From: Mesorhizobium sp.
GTDB lineage: Bacteria; Pseudomonadota; Alphaproteobacteria; Rhizobiales; Rhizobiaceae
DNA: 64,000 nt
Direction: 5' to 3'
Assembly (NCBI RefSeq): GCF_004963255.1
Contig: NZ_SUGA01000010.1
Coordinates: 117,033 to 181,032, forward strand
Shown: positions 1 through 7,497 of the stretch, in pieces
Numbering within the stretch: the first letter of the stretch is position 1
Layout of the letters: each line of letters begins with the position of its first letter
Program-made: the position numbers and the translations under genes
The notes under the pieces: generated by a model
The model's input: the letters and a program-made list of their open reading frames with translations, nothing else
Told to the model about the DNA's origin: nothing
Databases searched by the model: none

Positions 1-1
1 C

Positions 2-601
2 GTGCAGATGCGTTCGGAAATCCGCAAGCTGCACCGGCGGCTCAATGCCACCTCCGTCTTCGTCACGCATGACCAGGTCGAGGCGATGACGCTGGCCGAC
101 CGGCTGGTGGTAATGAATGGCGGCCGCGTCGAGCAGGTCGGCACGCCGGCGGAAGTTTATGGCCGGCCGGCAAGCCGCTTCGTCGCCACCTTCGTCGGCG
201 CGCCGGCGATGAACATGCTCGAAGGCACGGTGACGCTCGACGGCATTTCGCTGCTTGGCGGCAGCCGCAAGCTCAGCGTGTCGCGCACGGGTCTTGCCGT
301 GGGCTCGAAGGTCGCGGTCGGCGTCCGGCCGGAAGCGGTGCGCATGGTGGCGCCGGGGACGCCCGGAGCGCTCGCGGCGACGGTCGACCTCATCGAGGAA
401 TTGGGCGCCGGCCGTGTCATCTATGTCGATCTCGACGGCGCGCCGTTCTCTGTCGTGACGTCTGAGACCGTCCACCCCGAACCGGGCAGCACGATCGGTC
501 TGCAATTCGCGGAAGCGGACCTGCACTTCTTCTCTTCGGAGACAGGCGGTAGGCTGGAGGTGTTCAAGGCTTCTGTGCCGGAGCCGGCGCTACAAGGGTG
601 A
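2..601 (+). CDS. ugpC: ABC transporter ATP-binding protein, UgpC-like, C-terminal part (5' end outside window)
   Basis: Only the last 199 codons are present and the frame is open at the left edge. The visible part starts after the Walker B region and includes the switch-histidine motif [10 protein letters not shown] near residue 20, then a TOBE-type regulatory domain over roughly residues 95-180. This fits the MalK/UgpC family, ATPases that drive import of sugars or glycerol-3-phosphate at the inner membrane. The gene just downstream encodes a glycerophosphodiesterase-like enzyme, which favours UgpC over a maltose or sugar ATPase. The substrate assignment is inference, because the rest of the operon is upstream of the window. 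Confidence 0.8.
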   Translation: MQMRSEIRKLHRRLNATSVFVTHDQVEAMTLADRLVVMNGGRVEQVGTPAEVYGRPASRFVATFVGAPAMNMLEGTVTLDGISLLGGSRKLSVSRTGLAVGSKVAVGVRPEAVRMVAPGTPGALAATVDLIEELGAGRVIYVDLDGAPFSVVTSETVHPEPGSTIGLQFAEADLHFFSSETGGRLEVFKASVPEPALQG

Positions 602-648
602 TCCCTTTCCGTCGGCTTTTGCGGACATTTTGATTGAGGGTTCAGGGC

Positions 649-1446
649 ATGAAGATCATCCAGGTTACCGACGTCCATCTCGGCCGTCTGCGCGAGATGC
701 GATATGGCGCGAACCTGAATGAGCGGCTCGATCATTGCATCGACCATATCAATCAGCGCCACAGCGATGCGGCGCTCTGCATCTTCACCGGCGACCTGAC
801 CGACGACGGCGAGGCCGACAGCTATGCCGACCTGAAGGCGGCGCTGAGCCGGCTTGCCGTGCCTTACCGGCTGCTGCCTGGAAACCACGACCGGCGCGCC
901 AACCTCATCGCCGCCTTCCCGGAAAACGGGACCGACGGCAACGGTTTCGTGCAGTCGGTTTTCGACACGCCGGAGGGGCAGCTCATTTTCCTCGACAGCC
1001 TGGCCGAAGGCCGCGTCACCGGCGAGTTGTGCGACGACCGGCTTGGCTGGCTCGATGCGCGGCTCGCCGAGGCGACGGGCAAGGCCGCCTATATCTTCCT
1101 GCACCATCCGCCGGTCGAGCTTGGGCTCACGCTGCTCGACCCGCTCGGGCTCGAGCAGCCGCAGCGGCTCATCGACGTGCTGACGCGCCACGGCAATGTC
1201 CGCTACATCTTCTTCGGCCATGTCCACCGCGACATAGCCGGCACCGTCGCCGGCATTCCGTTCTCGGTGCAACGCGGCCTGCATGCCCGCTTCATGCTCG
1301 ACGTGGTCGGCGACGAGATGGTCGAGCAGGCGCCGCCCGCCTATTCGATCATCCTGATCGACGGGCAGCGCGTCGTCATCCACAGCCACGACTTTCTCGA
1401 GCAATGGCCGCTCTGGTCGCCGGCAACGGGACAGCGCGTGCGGTAG
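649..1446 (+). CDS. Calcineurin-like phosphodiesterase, GpdQ/CpdA type (probable glycerophosphodiesterase)
   Basis: The 265-residue protein has all metallophosphoesterase signatures in order: TDVH near residue 8, FTGDLTDDGE, PGNHD, a LHHPP histidine and FFGHVHRD near the C-terminus. These residues bind two divalent metals. Overall spacing resembles GpdQ, which hydrolyses glycerophosphodiesters, and CpdA, which hydrolyses cAMP. The ATG at 649 is preferred over an upstream in-frame TTG at 634 because GAGGG at 636-640 sits at good ribosome-binding distance. The gene lies 47 bp after ugpC on the same strand, so an intracellular role releasing glycerol-3-phosphate from imported diesters is likely. 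Exact substrate is inferred from context. Confidence 0.85.
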   Translation: MKIIQVTDVHLGRLREMRYGANLNERLDHCIDHINQRHSDAALCIFTGDLTDDGEADSYADLKAALSRLAVPYRLLPGNHDRRANLIAAFPENGTDGNGFVQSVFDTPEGQLIFLDSLAEGRVTGELCDDRLGWLDARLAEATGKAAYIFLHHPPVELGLTLLDPLGLEQPQRLIDVLTRHGNVRYIFFGHVHRDIAGTVAGIPFSVQRGLHARFMLDVVGDEMVEQAPPAYSIILIDGQRVVIHSHDFLEQWPLWSPATGQRVR

Positions 1447-1447
1447 A

Positions 1448-1846
1448 TCACTCGAGCAGCAGTGTGGGCGTTCCCTGTCCTTCGACCAGCTTTACCGCTT
1501 TCCTATCGAAGGACACGAAGGTTTCGCCGCCGAGCCACTGACCGTCGAACGCTATCACGCCGTCGGCGAAATCTCCGCCGGCGTCGAGCACGGCCAGGCC
1601 CGCCTCGATCGTTGGTCGGTTGGCTACGACGTTGCGCATATCAAGGATGCGACGGATCGAGGCTGATATGTCGGGCCGCGCGACCCGGTAGCTTCTGTCC
1701 AGCACCCAAACAAACTCGCAGAGCGCTTGAACGCTGATCGCGACCAGTTCGGCCCCTTCCAGGGTCTCGGCTGCGGTCTGCTGCTGCGCTTCGTCATCCC
1801 CGACAATGAGCCGCAACAGCACGTTGGTGTCTAGGCTGACCTTCAC
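1448..1846 (-). CDS. vapC: PIN-domain ribonuclease toxin, VapC family
   Basis: The 132-residue protein is a compact PIN domain. The expected acidic metal ligands are visible: Asp6 in SLDTNVLL, Glu44 in ALCEFVW, Asp95 in FADGVIA and Asp114 in SFDRKA. Family members are Mg-dependent RNases that cut tRNA or rRNA when not bound by antitoxin. The start codon overlaps the end of the upstream antitoxin gene by 4 nt, the usual translational coupling of such modules. RNA target unknown. Confidence 0.9.
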   Translation of the reverse strand: MKVSLDTNVLLRLIVGDDEAQQQTAAETLEGAELVAISVQALCEFVWVLDRSYRVARPDISASIRRILDMRNVVANRPTIEAGLAVLDAGGDFADGVIAFDGQWLGGETFVSFDRKAVKLVEGQGTPTLLLE

Positions 1847-2118
1847 TTGCGCTCGATTCCGCGCATCCCTCTCGAAGCCCCGGCGTCGGCGATCGCATCG
1901 TTGATCTCCTCGATCGAAAGCCGTGCGCCGTTGGTTTTGCCCTTGAGCATCCCGCTCAGCTCTTGCCAGGAGCCCTTGCCCTGGTCGGCTTTCAGCTCAG
2001 CCCGGCCACCAGGTAGAAGATCAAGCCTGATCTTGTCGCCGGGCTGGATGCCGAGGTGCTTGAGCACATCCTTCCGGAACGTGACCTGCCCCCGCGCTGT
2101 AACCGTCAATGTCGTCAT
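1843..2118 (-). CDS. vapB: AbrB/MazE-type swapped-hairpin antitoxin (VapB-like)
   Basis: The 91-residue protein opens with MTTLTVTARGQVTFRKDVLKHLG, the SpoVT-AbrB DNA-binding fold, followed by PGDKIRLDLLPGGR. The C-terminal tail from about residue 45, including an SIEEINDAI helix, probably wraps the toxin. It precedes and overlaps the PIN toxin gene. A GGAGG ribosome-binding site lies 7 nt before ATG 2118. The protein should neutralise the toxin and repress its own promoter through the palindrome at 2142-2161. Confidence 0.88.
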   Translation of the reverse strand: MTTLTVTARGQVTFRKDVLKHLGIQPGDKIRLDLLPGGRAELKADQGKGSWQELSGMLKGKTNGARLSIEEINDAIADAGASRGMRGIERK

Positions 2119-2141
2119 GGTGTGGCCTCCGACCGCTGAAG

Positions 2142-2161
2142 ATAATGCAGAATTGCATTAT
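2142..2161. promoter_or_regulatory. Perfect 8-4-8 palindrome, probable VapB operator
   Basis: ATAATGCA, a 4-nt spacer GAAT, then TGCATTAT form an exact inverted repeat 24 bp upstream of the antitoxin start. It covers the region where the minus-strand promoter of the toxin-antitoxin operon should lie. AbrB-type antitoxins bind such palindromes. Binding is inferred from position and symmetry. Confidence 0.65.
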
Positions 2162-2174
2162 TTCAAGGCGAAGA

Positions 2175-3257
2175 TTAAGCGAATACGTGTGCCTTGCCGG
2201 TGACGGTCAGCCGCACGATCTCGCCGACGGACGGCGCGTCCATGCCTGTCCTGCGCAAGATGAGCGGCGTGTTGCCGATGGCGGCGGCGTCCGGCGGATC
2301 CGGGCTGTTGAGCAGCCGTACCGCCACGGTGCAGACGGCGCCCGCGAATTCGCAGTCCGTCACCTCGCCGAACAGCATGTCCGGCGTGCCCGACATGCCT
2401 TCGCGGGAGGTGAGCTTGAGCAGGATCTGCTCGGGCCGCAGCATGATGCGCGCGACATCGCGCCGTTCCTTCGTGTCGACGGCGATGCGGCCGAGCCGCG
2501 ACACGGCGAAGCCATCCGCGATCCTGGCGGGCACGATGATGGCGTCGCCAAGGAATTCGGCGACCATCCTGTCCTTGGGCTGGAAATAGAGCTCGCGCGG
2601 CGTCCCGACCTGCGAGAACAGACCGTCGCGCATCACCGCCACCTGGCTGGCGAAGGACAGCGCTTCGGCCTGGTCGTGCGTGACCAGGATGGTGGTGATG
2701 CCCGCCTCTTCCAGAAGCTCTGCCACCGCCTTGCGCATCGAAGCACGAAGCCCGGTGTCGAGCGCCGAGAAAGGTTCGTCGAGCAGCATCAGCCGCGGCT
2801 TCATCGCCATGGCGCGGGCAAGCGCGACGCGCTGCTGCTGGCCGCCGGACAGCTCATGCGGCCGGCGTTTCAGGACAGCCTTGTCCAGTCCGACGATATA
2901 GGCGAGCTCGACGATATGCTCGGCCCGTTTGTCGGCATTTCGCGCGATGCCGAAACCGATATTGTCGGCGATGCTGAGATGCGGGAACAGGGCGCCATCC
3001 TGGGCCACCACGCCGATGCCGCGGCGATGCGCCGGCACGGCCGCGTCGCCATTGGCGAGCACCTTGCCGTCAAGCGCGATGCGGCCGCGGTCCGGCGCCT
3101 CGAAGCCGGCGATCAGCCTGAGCAATGTGGTCTTGCCGCAGCCGGACGGCCCGACGATCGCGGTGCGGCTGCCGCTTTCGACCTGAAGGTCGACGCCGGC
3201 CAGCGCCGTCACCGGACCATAGTTCTTGGCGACATCGCTGAGTTCGAGAAAGCTCAT
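2175..3257 (-). CDS. fbpC: Iron(III) ABC transporter ATP-binding protein, FbpC-like
   Basis: The 360-residue protein has Walker [10 protein letters not shown] at residues 36-44, the signature LSGGQQQR, Walker [14 protein letters not shown], the switch motif VTHDQAEAL and a C-terminal TOBE-like region. It powers import by the adjacent two-domain permease and periplasmic binding protein, the Fbp/Afu/Sfu ferric-iron type. ATG 3257 overlaps the permease stop by 4 nt. The same frame is open far upstream through the permease region, but [14 protein letters not shown] is clearly the native N-terminus. Relatives carry thiamine or putrescine, so iron is assigned mainly from the binding protein and the IRO box. 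Confidence 0.88.
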   Translation of the reverse strand: MSFLELSDVAKNYGPVTALAGVDLQVESGSRTAIVGPSGCGKTTLLRLIAGFEAPDRGRIALDGKVLANGDAAVPAHRRGIGVVAQDGALFPHLSIADNIGFGIARNADKRAEHIVELAYIVGLDKAVLKRRPHELSGGQQQRVALARAMAMKPRLMLLDEPFSALDTGLRASMRKAVAELLEEAGITTILVTHDQAEALSFASQVAVMRDGLFSQVGTPRELYFQPKDRMVAEFLGDAIIVPARIADGFAVSRLGRIAVDTKERRDVARIMLRPEQILLKLTSREGMSGTPDMLFGEVTDCEFAGAVCTVAVRLLNSPDPPDAAAIGNTPLILRRTGMDAPSVGEIVRLTVTGKAHVFA

Positions 3258-4882
3258 CGTCCGGCCATCCGCTTTGACTGGACATAGAGCCACCAGGTCA
3301 TCGGCAGCGACATCGCCACCATGATCAGCGCGTAAGGAGCGGCGGAGGCGTAGTCGATCTCGCCGCTGTAGGACCAGAAGGCCATCGCCAGGGTGCGGGT
3401 GCCGTTGGGCGCGAGCATCTGGGTGGCGGTGAGCTCGTTGGTGATGCCGAGCGCCACCATCGCCATGCCGGCCGCCGCACCCGGCGCCGACAGACGGATG
3501 GTTGTCGCCCACAGCGCCTTGACCGGCGGCCGGCCGAGGCTGGAGGCGGCGCGCTCCAGCTCCACCGGAGCCTGCGCGATCGAAGCGCGCAGGCTTATCA
3601 GCGCGCGCGGCAGGAACATCAGCGCATAGCCGAACAGGATGGTGAACAGCGTCTGGTAGAGCGGCAGCGCGACGCGCACGGTGATCGTCACCAGCGCCAG
3701 CGCAATGACCACGCCCGGCAAGGCGCCGACGATGTAGTTGCAGCCCTCGAGCAGGCGCTGCAGCCGGCCCGGCGCGCGGATCGAGATCCAGGCCATCGGC
3801 ATGGCGGCAACCGTCGCAAGCACCGCGCCGACGATGGCAAGAAACAGCGTCTGGCCGAGCGCCAGCCCAATCTCGTCCCAGCGCCAGACATCCGCGCCCC
3901 CGGCGAGCAGCCAGCGGCCGACAGTGACGAAGGGCACGCCGAGCGACAGCAGTGCGACACCGGCCGGCAAAAGCAGGCAGGGCAGGGCGGCGCGGCCGAG
4001 GCGGGCACGCTGCTGCTTGCGCGCGGCGCCGGAACCGACACGCGCATAGCGCTCCTCGCCGCGTATCATCACCTCGAGGGCGAGCAGGAAAAGGCAGCAA
4101 GCCACAAGCACGGCGGCCAGCATGTTGGCGGCCGGGCCGTTGAAGGTCGACTGGAACTGGTCGACGATCGCGGTGGTGAAGGTGTCGAAGCGGATGAAGA
4201 CATAGAGGCCGTATTCGGCCAGAAGATGCAGGCCGACCAGCAGCGAGCCGCCGCAGATGGCAAGCCTCAACTGCGGCAGCACGACGCGCGCGAAAACCCG
4301 CCACGGGCCAAGGCCAAGCGCCGCCGCCGCATCCTCCAGCGCCGGGTCGAGACGGCGCAACGCGGCGGAGATCGGCAGATAGAGGAAAGGGAAATAGGCG
4401 ATGACGGAGACCAGCACCCCGGCCCAGAGCCCGTGCAGGCCAGGGACAAAGCTGATCCAGGCATAGGAGTGCACGAAAGCAGGGATGGCGAGCGGCGCCA
4501 CCGACAGCCACGACCACAGCCGATTGCCCGGCAGGTCGCTGCGTTCGGTCAGCCAAGCCAGCGCCACCGACAGCGTGATGGCGATCGGCACGGTGACGAT
4601 GACGAGGAGCACGGTGTTGATCAGCAACTCGCCGACGCGCGGGCGGAAGATCAGCGCAACCACCGTATCCCAGCCGGTCTGGATCGCGATCCAGACGATG
4701 AAGGCGAGAGGCAGCAGCGCGATGAGCGAGATCAAAGCCGCGGCGAGCGTGATCCACGACATGGCCCGGCGCTTCTTCATTCCGGCCGCCGGCAGCGCGG
4801 AAGGCGTGAGGTGGATCGCGGACGCCATCAGTCGGAATAGGCCGCCCGGAAGCGACGTGATGAACCGCGGCCGTGGCCGCAA
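3254..4882 (-). CDS. fbpB: Iron(III) ABC transporter permease, two fused membrane domains, FbpB-like
   Basis: The protein is about 540 residues with some twelve hydrophobic segments and is an internal duplication. Two EAA-type cytoplasmic loops are visible, one around [17 protein letters not shown] and one around [17 protein letters not shown], which dock the ATPase. This is the normal architecture of FbpB/SfuB permeases. The first in-frame start is 4882; an ATG at 4828 ([10 protein letters not shown]) is a possible alternative that still leaves all membrane segments intact. It is 106 bp after the binding-protein gene, with a hairpin terminator in the gap, and overlaps fbpC by 4 nt. Confidence 0.88.
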   Translation of the reverse strand: MRPRPRFITSLPGGLFRLMASAIHLTPSALPAAGMKKRRAMSWITLAAALISLIALLPLAFIVWIAIQTGWDTVVALIFRPRVGELLINTVLLVIVTVPIAITLSVALAWLTERSDLPGNRLWSWLSVAPLAIPAFVHSYAWISFVPGLHGLWAGVLVSVIAYFPFLYLPISAALRRLDPALEDAAAALGLGPWRVFARVVLPQLRLAICGGSLLVGLHLLAEYGLYVFIRFDTFTTAIVDQFQSTFNGPAANMLAAVLVACCLFLLALEVMIRGEERYARVGSGAARKQQRARLGRAALPCLLLPAGVALLSLGVPFVTVGRWLLAGGADVWRWDEIGLALGQTLFLAIVGAVLATVAAMPMAWISIRAPGRLQRLLEGCNYIVGALPGVVIALALVTITVRVALPLYQTLFTILFGYALMFLPRALISLRASIAQAPVELERAASSLGRPPVKALWATTIRLSAPGAAAGMAMVALGITNELTATQMLAPNGTRTLAMAFWSYSGEIDYASAAPYALIMVAMSLPMTWWLYVQSKRMAGR

Positions 4883-4913
4883 ACGCAGATGATCGTCATC
4901 GACGAGGCCATCT

Positions 4914-4956
4914 CCAAAACAAAAGCGCTCCCACGGAAGCGAGTTCCCGCGGGAGC
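4914..4956 (-). terminator. Intercistronic hairpin with U-tract between fbpA and fbpB
   Basis: On the minus strand GCTCCCGCGG pairs with CCGTGGGAGC (positions 4956-4927, one G-U pair, 10-nt loop) and is followed by a T-rich run, GCTTTTGTTTTGG. It lies after the binding-protein stop and before the permease. Such partial terminators raise binding-protein expression relative to membrane components. Confidence 0.7.
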
Positions 4957-4988
4957 ACGGTCGTTTGCCCTTTTAGGACGAACGCGAA

Positions 4989-5993
4989 CTAAAGCAAGCC
5001 GGCTTGCGTCATCAGGTCGATGACCTTCTTGGAATTCAGCGTCGCCGGATCGATTTTCGGCGCCTGCAGGTCGGCCAGCGGCACCAGCTTCGGGTTGGAC
5101 TGGGCATCCTTGCCGACCGCATATTCATACGACGTGCCCGTTTTCAGCACGTCCTGGCCGCCCTTGCCGGTCACCCATTTCAGGAACGCCTGGGCTTCCC
5201 TCTGATGCTTGCTGGAGGCCAGCACGCCGCCGCCCGAAACCGAAACGAAGGCGCCCGGGTCCTGGTTCTTGAAATAATGCAGGCCGACATTCTTGCTGTT
5301 CTCGCCGGTCTTGGCCTGATCGCCGAACCAGTAATAATGGTAGATCACGCCGCCATCGATCTCGCCGGCATTGACCGCCTTCATGACAGTGCTGTTGCCC
5401 TTGTAGGCGGTGAAATTCTCCTTCATCGCCTTCAGCCAGTCGGCGGTCGCGGCCTCGCCCTTCAACTGGAGCAGGGCGCTGACGATGGCTTGGAAGTCGG
5501 CGCCCGACGGCGAGGCGGCCCAGCGGCCTTTCCAGCTCGGATCGGCGAGGTCCAGCAGCGACTTGGGGAGCTGGTCTTCCTTCAGCTTGTCCTTGTTGTA
5601 GGCAAAGACGGTGCTGCGGGCGGCGACGCCGACCCATTTGCCGCTCGACGGCTGGTATTGCTGGGGAACCTGGGCGAGGGTGCCGGCATCGACCGGTGCG
5701 AACAGGCCGGCCGCCTCGACCAGCGCCATGGCCGGCGAATTCTCGGTCAGGAACACATCGGCCGGAGAGGCCGCGCCCTCGGCGACGATCTGGTTGGAGA
5801 AATCGCTGTCGCCGCCATTGCGCAGCGTGACCTTGATGCCGGTTTCCTTGGTGAAGCCGGCAGCCCATTCCTTGGCGAGGCTCTCATGCTGGGCATTGTA
5901 GACGACGATGCCTTGATCCTCCGCCATGGCCGGGCCGGCGATCAGGCCGAGCGCCATCGCAGCGCCGGCGAGCGTGGAAAGGGCAATTTTCAT
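4989..5993 (-). CDS. fbpA: Periplasmic iron(III)-binding protein, FbpA-like
   Basis: The 334-residue protein has a clear Sec signal peptide, MKIALSTLAGAAMALGLIAG then PAMA, with cleavage expected before EDQG. The mature part begins IVVYNAQHESLAKEW, typical of the FbpA/AfuA family of type 2 periplasmic binding proteins, and contains GGVIYHYYWFGDQ, matching the paired tyrosines that coordinate Fe(III). ATG 5993 is chosen because it begins the signal peptide and follows GAGGAC. It is the first gene of the fbpABC operon. The promoter upstream carries a RirA-type IRO box, so expression should rise when iron is scarce. Confidence 0.9.
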   Translation of the reverse strand: MKIALSTLAGAAMALGLIAGPAMAEDQGIVVYNAQHESLAKEWAAGFTKETGIKVTLRNGGDSDFSNQIVAEGAASPADVFLTENSPAMALVEAAGLFAPVDAGTLAQVPQQYQPSSGKWVGVAARSTVFAYNKDKLKEDQLPKSLLDLADPSWKGRWAASPSGADFQAIVSALLQLKGEAATADWLKAMKENFTAYKGNSTVMKAVNAGEIDGGVIYHYYWFGDQAKTGENSKNVGLHYFKNQDPGAFVSVSGGGVLASSKHQREAQAFLKWVTGKGGQDVLKTGTSYEYAVGKDAQSNPKLVPLADLQAPKIDPATLNSKKVIDLMTQAGLL

Positions 5994-6039
5994 GGGGCAT
6001 CGTCCTCGAATTTGGAGACAGGGGTTCAGGCTTGGCTCA

Positions 6040-6067
6040 CCTATAAATACCTGATCATTGTAGTCAA
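6040..6067 (-). promoter_or_regulatory. Promoter of fbpABC
   Basis: On the minus strand, TTGACT (6067-6062) and TATAGG (6045-6040) are separated by 16 nt, a good sigma-70 match about 45 bp upstream of the fbpA start. Confidence 0.7.
6052..6066. promoter_or_regulatory. IRO box (RirA operator) in the fbpA promoter
   Basis: TGA, nine bases, TCA (TGA TCATTGTAG TCA) matches the TGA-N9-TCA iron-responsive operator described for RirA in rhizobia. It overlaps the -35 element and spacer, the position expected for iron-dependent repression. Confidence 0.72.
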
Positions 6068-6198
6068 GATTGTGACCCTGCTTCAATCCGTCGCCATGCC
6101 GCAAACTTTCGTGATTCTGCGGCAGTTTGGCTTGGACATTATTTCGCCGGCCACGTAACAAACCCAGGCCGAGATGCGAACTTCGGGGGTAAACTCTT

Positions 6199-6735
6199 GT
6201 GACCGGCAAGGACGAGGCAGAGCTCTCCGGGCTGCTCAGGGCCGCGATTGCGGGAGACGAAAGGGCTTATGCCAACTTTCTGCATCGCATCGCCGCCCTC
6301 GTTCGCGGTTTTGTCCGGCGCAAGATCGTTCAGGGCGGAGTCGACCCCGAGGATGTCGTGCAGGAAACCTTGCTTGCCATTCATGTGAAACGCCACACCT
6401 GGCGGCCGGATGCGCCGGTGCTGCCCTGGGTCTACGCGATCGCCCGCTTCAAGCTTATCGACGCGTTTCGCCGGCGAGGGCGCCGCATCGAGGTCGAGAT
6501 CGACGAGATCGCCGAGACCTTCGCCGAGCCGGAGACGGAGACGGTCAGCGAGCGCGACATAAACCGGGCGCTCGAGGGACTGCCGCCGACGCAACGCTCG
6601 GTCGTCTCGTCAATCTCGGTCGACGGTCATTCGATCGGCGAGACCGCCGCCAAGCTCGGCGTCAGCGAAACGGCTGTGCGCGTGTCGCTGCATCGCGGCC
6701 TCGCCGCGATCGCCAAACGATTCGGACGACAGTGA
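6199..6735 (+). CDS. ECF-family RNA polymerase sigma factor
   Basis: The 178-residue protein has only sigma regions 2 and 4. Region 2 covers about residues 15-100 (DPEDVVQETLLAIH, PWVYAIARFKLIDAFRRRGRR) and region 4 about residues 120-175, with the helix-turn-helix SIGETAAKLGVSETAVRVSLHRG. The usual LPxxxR motif appears as LPPTQRSVV. Start is GTG 6199. The next gene encodes an NrsF-type membrane anti-sigma factor 1 bp after the stop, so this is an ECF sigma/NrsF module like Caulobacter SigF-NrsF, where a membrane protein releases sigma on redox or heavy-metal stress. The stimulus here is unknown. Confidence 0.9.
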   Translation: MTGKDEAELSGLLRAAIAGDERAYANFLHRIAALVRGFVRRKIVQGGVDPEDVVQETLLAIHVKRHTWRPDAPVLPWVYAIARFKLIDAFRRRGRRIEVEIDEIAETFAEPETETVSERDINRALEGLPPTQRSVVSSISVDGHSIGETAAKLGVSETAVRVSLHRGLAAIAKRFGRQ

Positions 6736-6736
6736 C

Positions 6737-7375
6737 ATGAGGACAGAGGATCTGATCAAAGCGCTCGACGCGGATGCCGGCAAGGAGGCCATGCCGATGG
6801 GCAAGGCGTGGTGGCTGGCGGTCTGCGTTGCCGTGGCGATCGCGGCAGCCGTGTTCTTTACGACCATCGGGCCGCGTCCCGACATCATGCCGGCCATGCA
6901 CACGATGCGCTTCATGTCGAAATTCGTGTTCACGCTGGTGCTTGCGGCCAGCGCCTTTGCGCTGATCCGCGCGCTGTCGGTGCCGGGCGCTTCGACCAGG
7001 CGGAGGATGGCCTGGATGCTCGCGGCGCCGCTTCTGGTCGTGCTGGCGGTGGTCCTCGAGCTTTTCGTCGTGCCCCAGGCCGATTGGAGCAAGCGGCTCG
7101 TCGGCTCGAACATGATGATCTGCATGACTTTCATCCCGCTGATCGGCATCGGCCCGCTGGCGGTCTTCCTCGGGATGCTGCGCTACGGCGCGCCGACGCG
7201 GCCGGTGCTTGCGGGCGCGGTGGCCGGGCTGCTCGCAGGCGGGCTCGCGGCAACCTTCTACGCCGCGCATTGTTTCGACGATTCGCCGCTCTTCGTCGCC
7301 ACCTGGTACACGATCGCCATCGCCTTCCTGACGCTGCTCGGGGCCATCGGCGGGCGGCTTTTCGTGCGCTGGTAG
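6737..7375 (+). CDS. nrsF: NrsF family (DUF1109) membrane anti-sigma factor
   Basis: The 212-residue protein starts MRTEDLIKALDADAG and has about six hydrophobic helices, the layout of the NrsF/DUF1109 family. Members hold an ECF sigma at the inner membrane. Cysteines are at CMTFIPLIG and AHCFDD; in Caulobacter NrsF conserved cysteines are needed for stress sensing, so these two are candidates for the redox switch. ATG 6737 follows the sigma stop by 1 bp, implying co-transcription and coupled translation. Confidence 0.85.
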   Translation: MRTEDLIKALDADAGKEAMPMGKAWWLAVCVAVAIAAAVFFTTIGPRPDIMPAMHTMRFMSKFVFTLVLAASAFALIRALSVPGASTRRRMAWMLAAPLLVVLAVVLELFVVPQADWSKRLVGSNMMICMTFIPLIGIGPLAVFLGMLRYGAPTRPVLAGAVAGLLAGGLAATFYAAHCFDDSPLFVATWYTIAIAFLTLLGAIGGRLFVRW

Positions 7376-7497
7376 CCCGCCGGGGCTGTTTCGAAACCGT
7401 CCCTTAATCATGCCGGCAATTGTTTGCCGGTTAGCGGACAGATCTCACCCTTCCACGCAACCATTCCTTAAAATCGATCCGCCAGGGTTGTGGCAAC

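Noticed and set aside
2175..4757. An 860-codon open frame on the minus strand
   Set aside because: Only its last 360 codons are a gene (fbpC); the upstream part is a shadow of the permease gene in another frame with Arg/Ala-rich random sequence.
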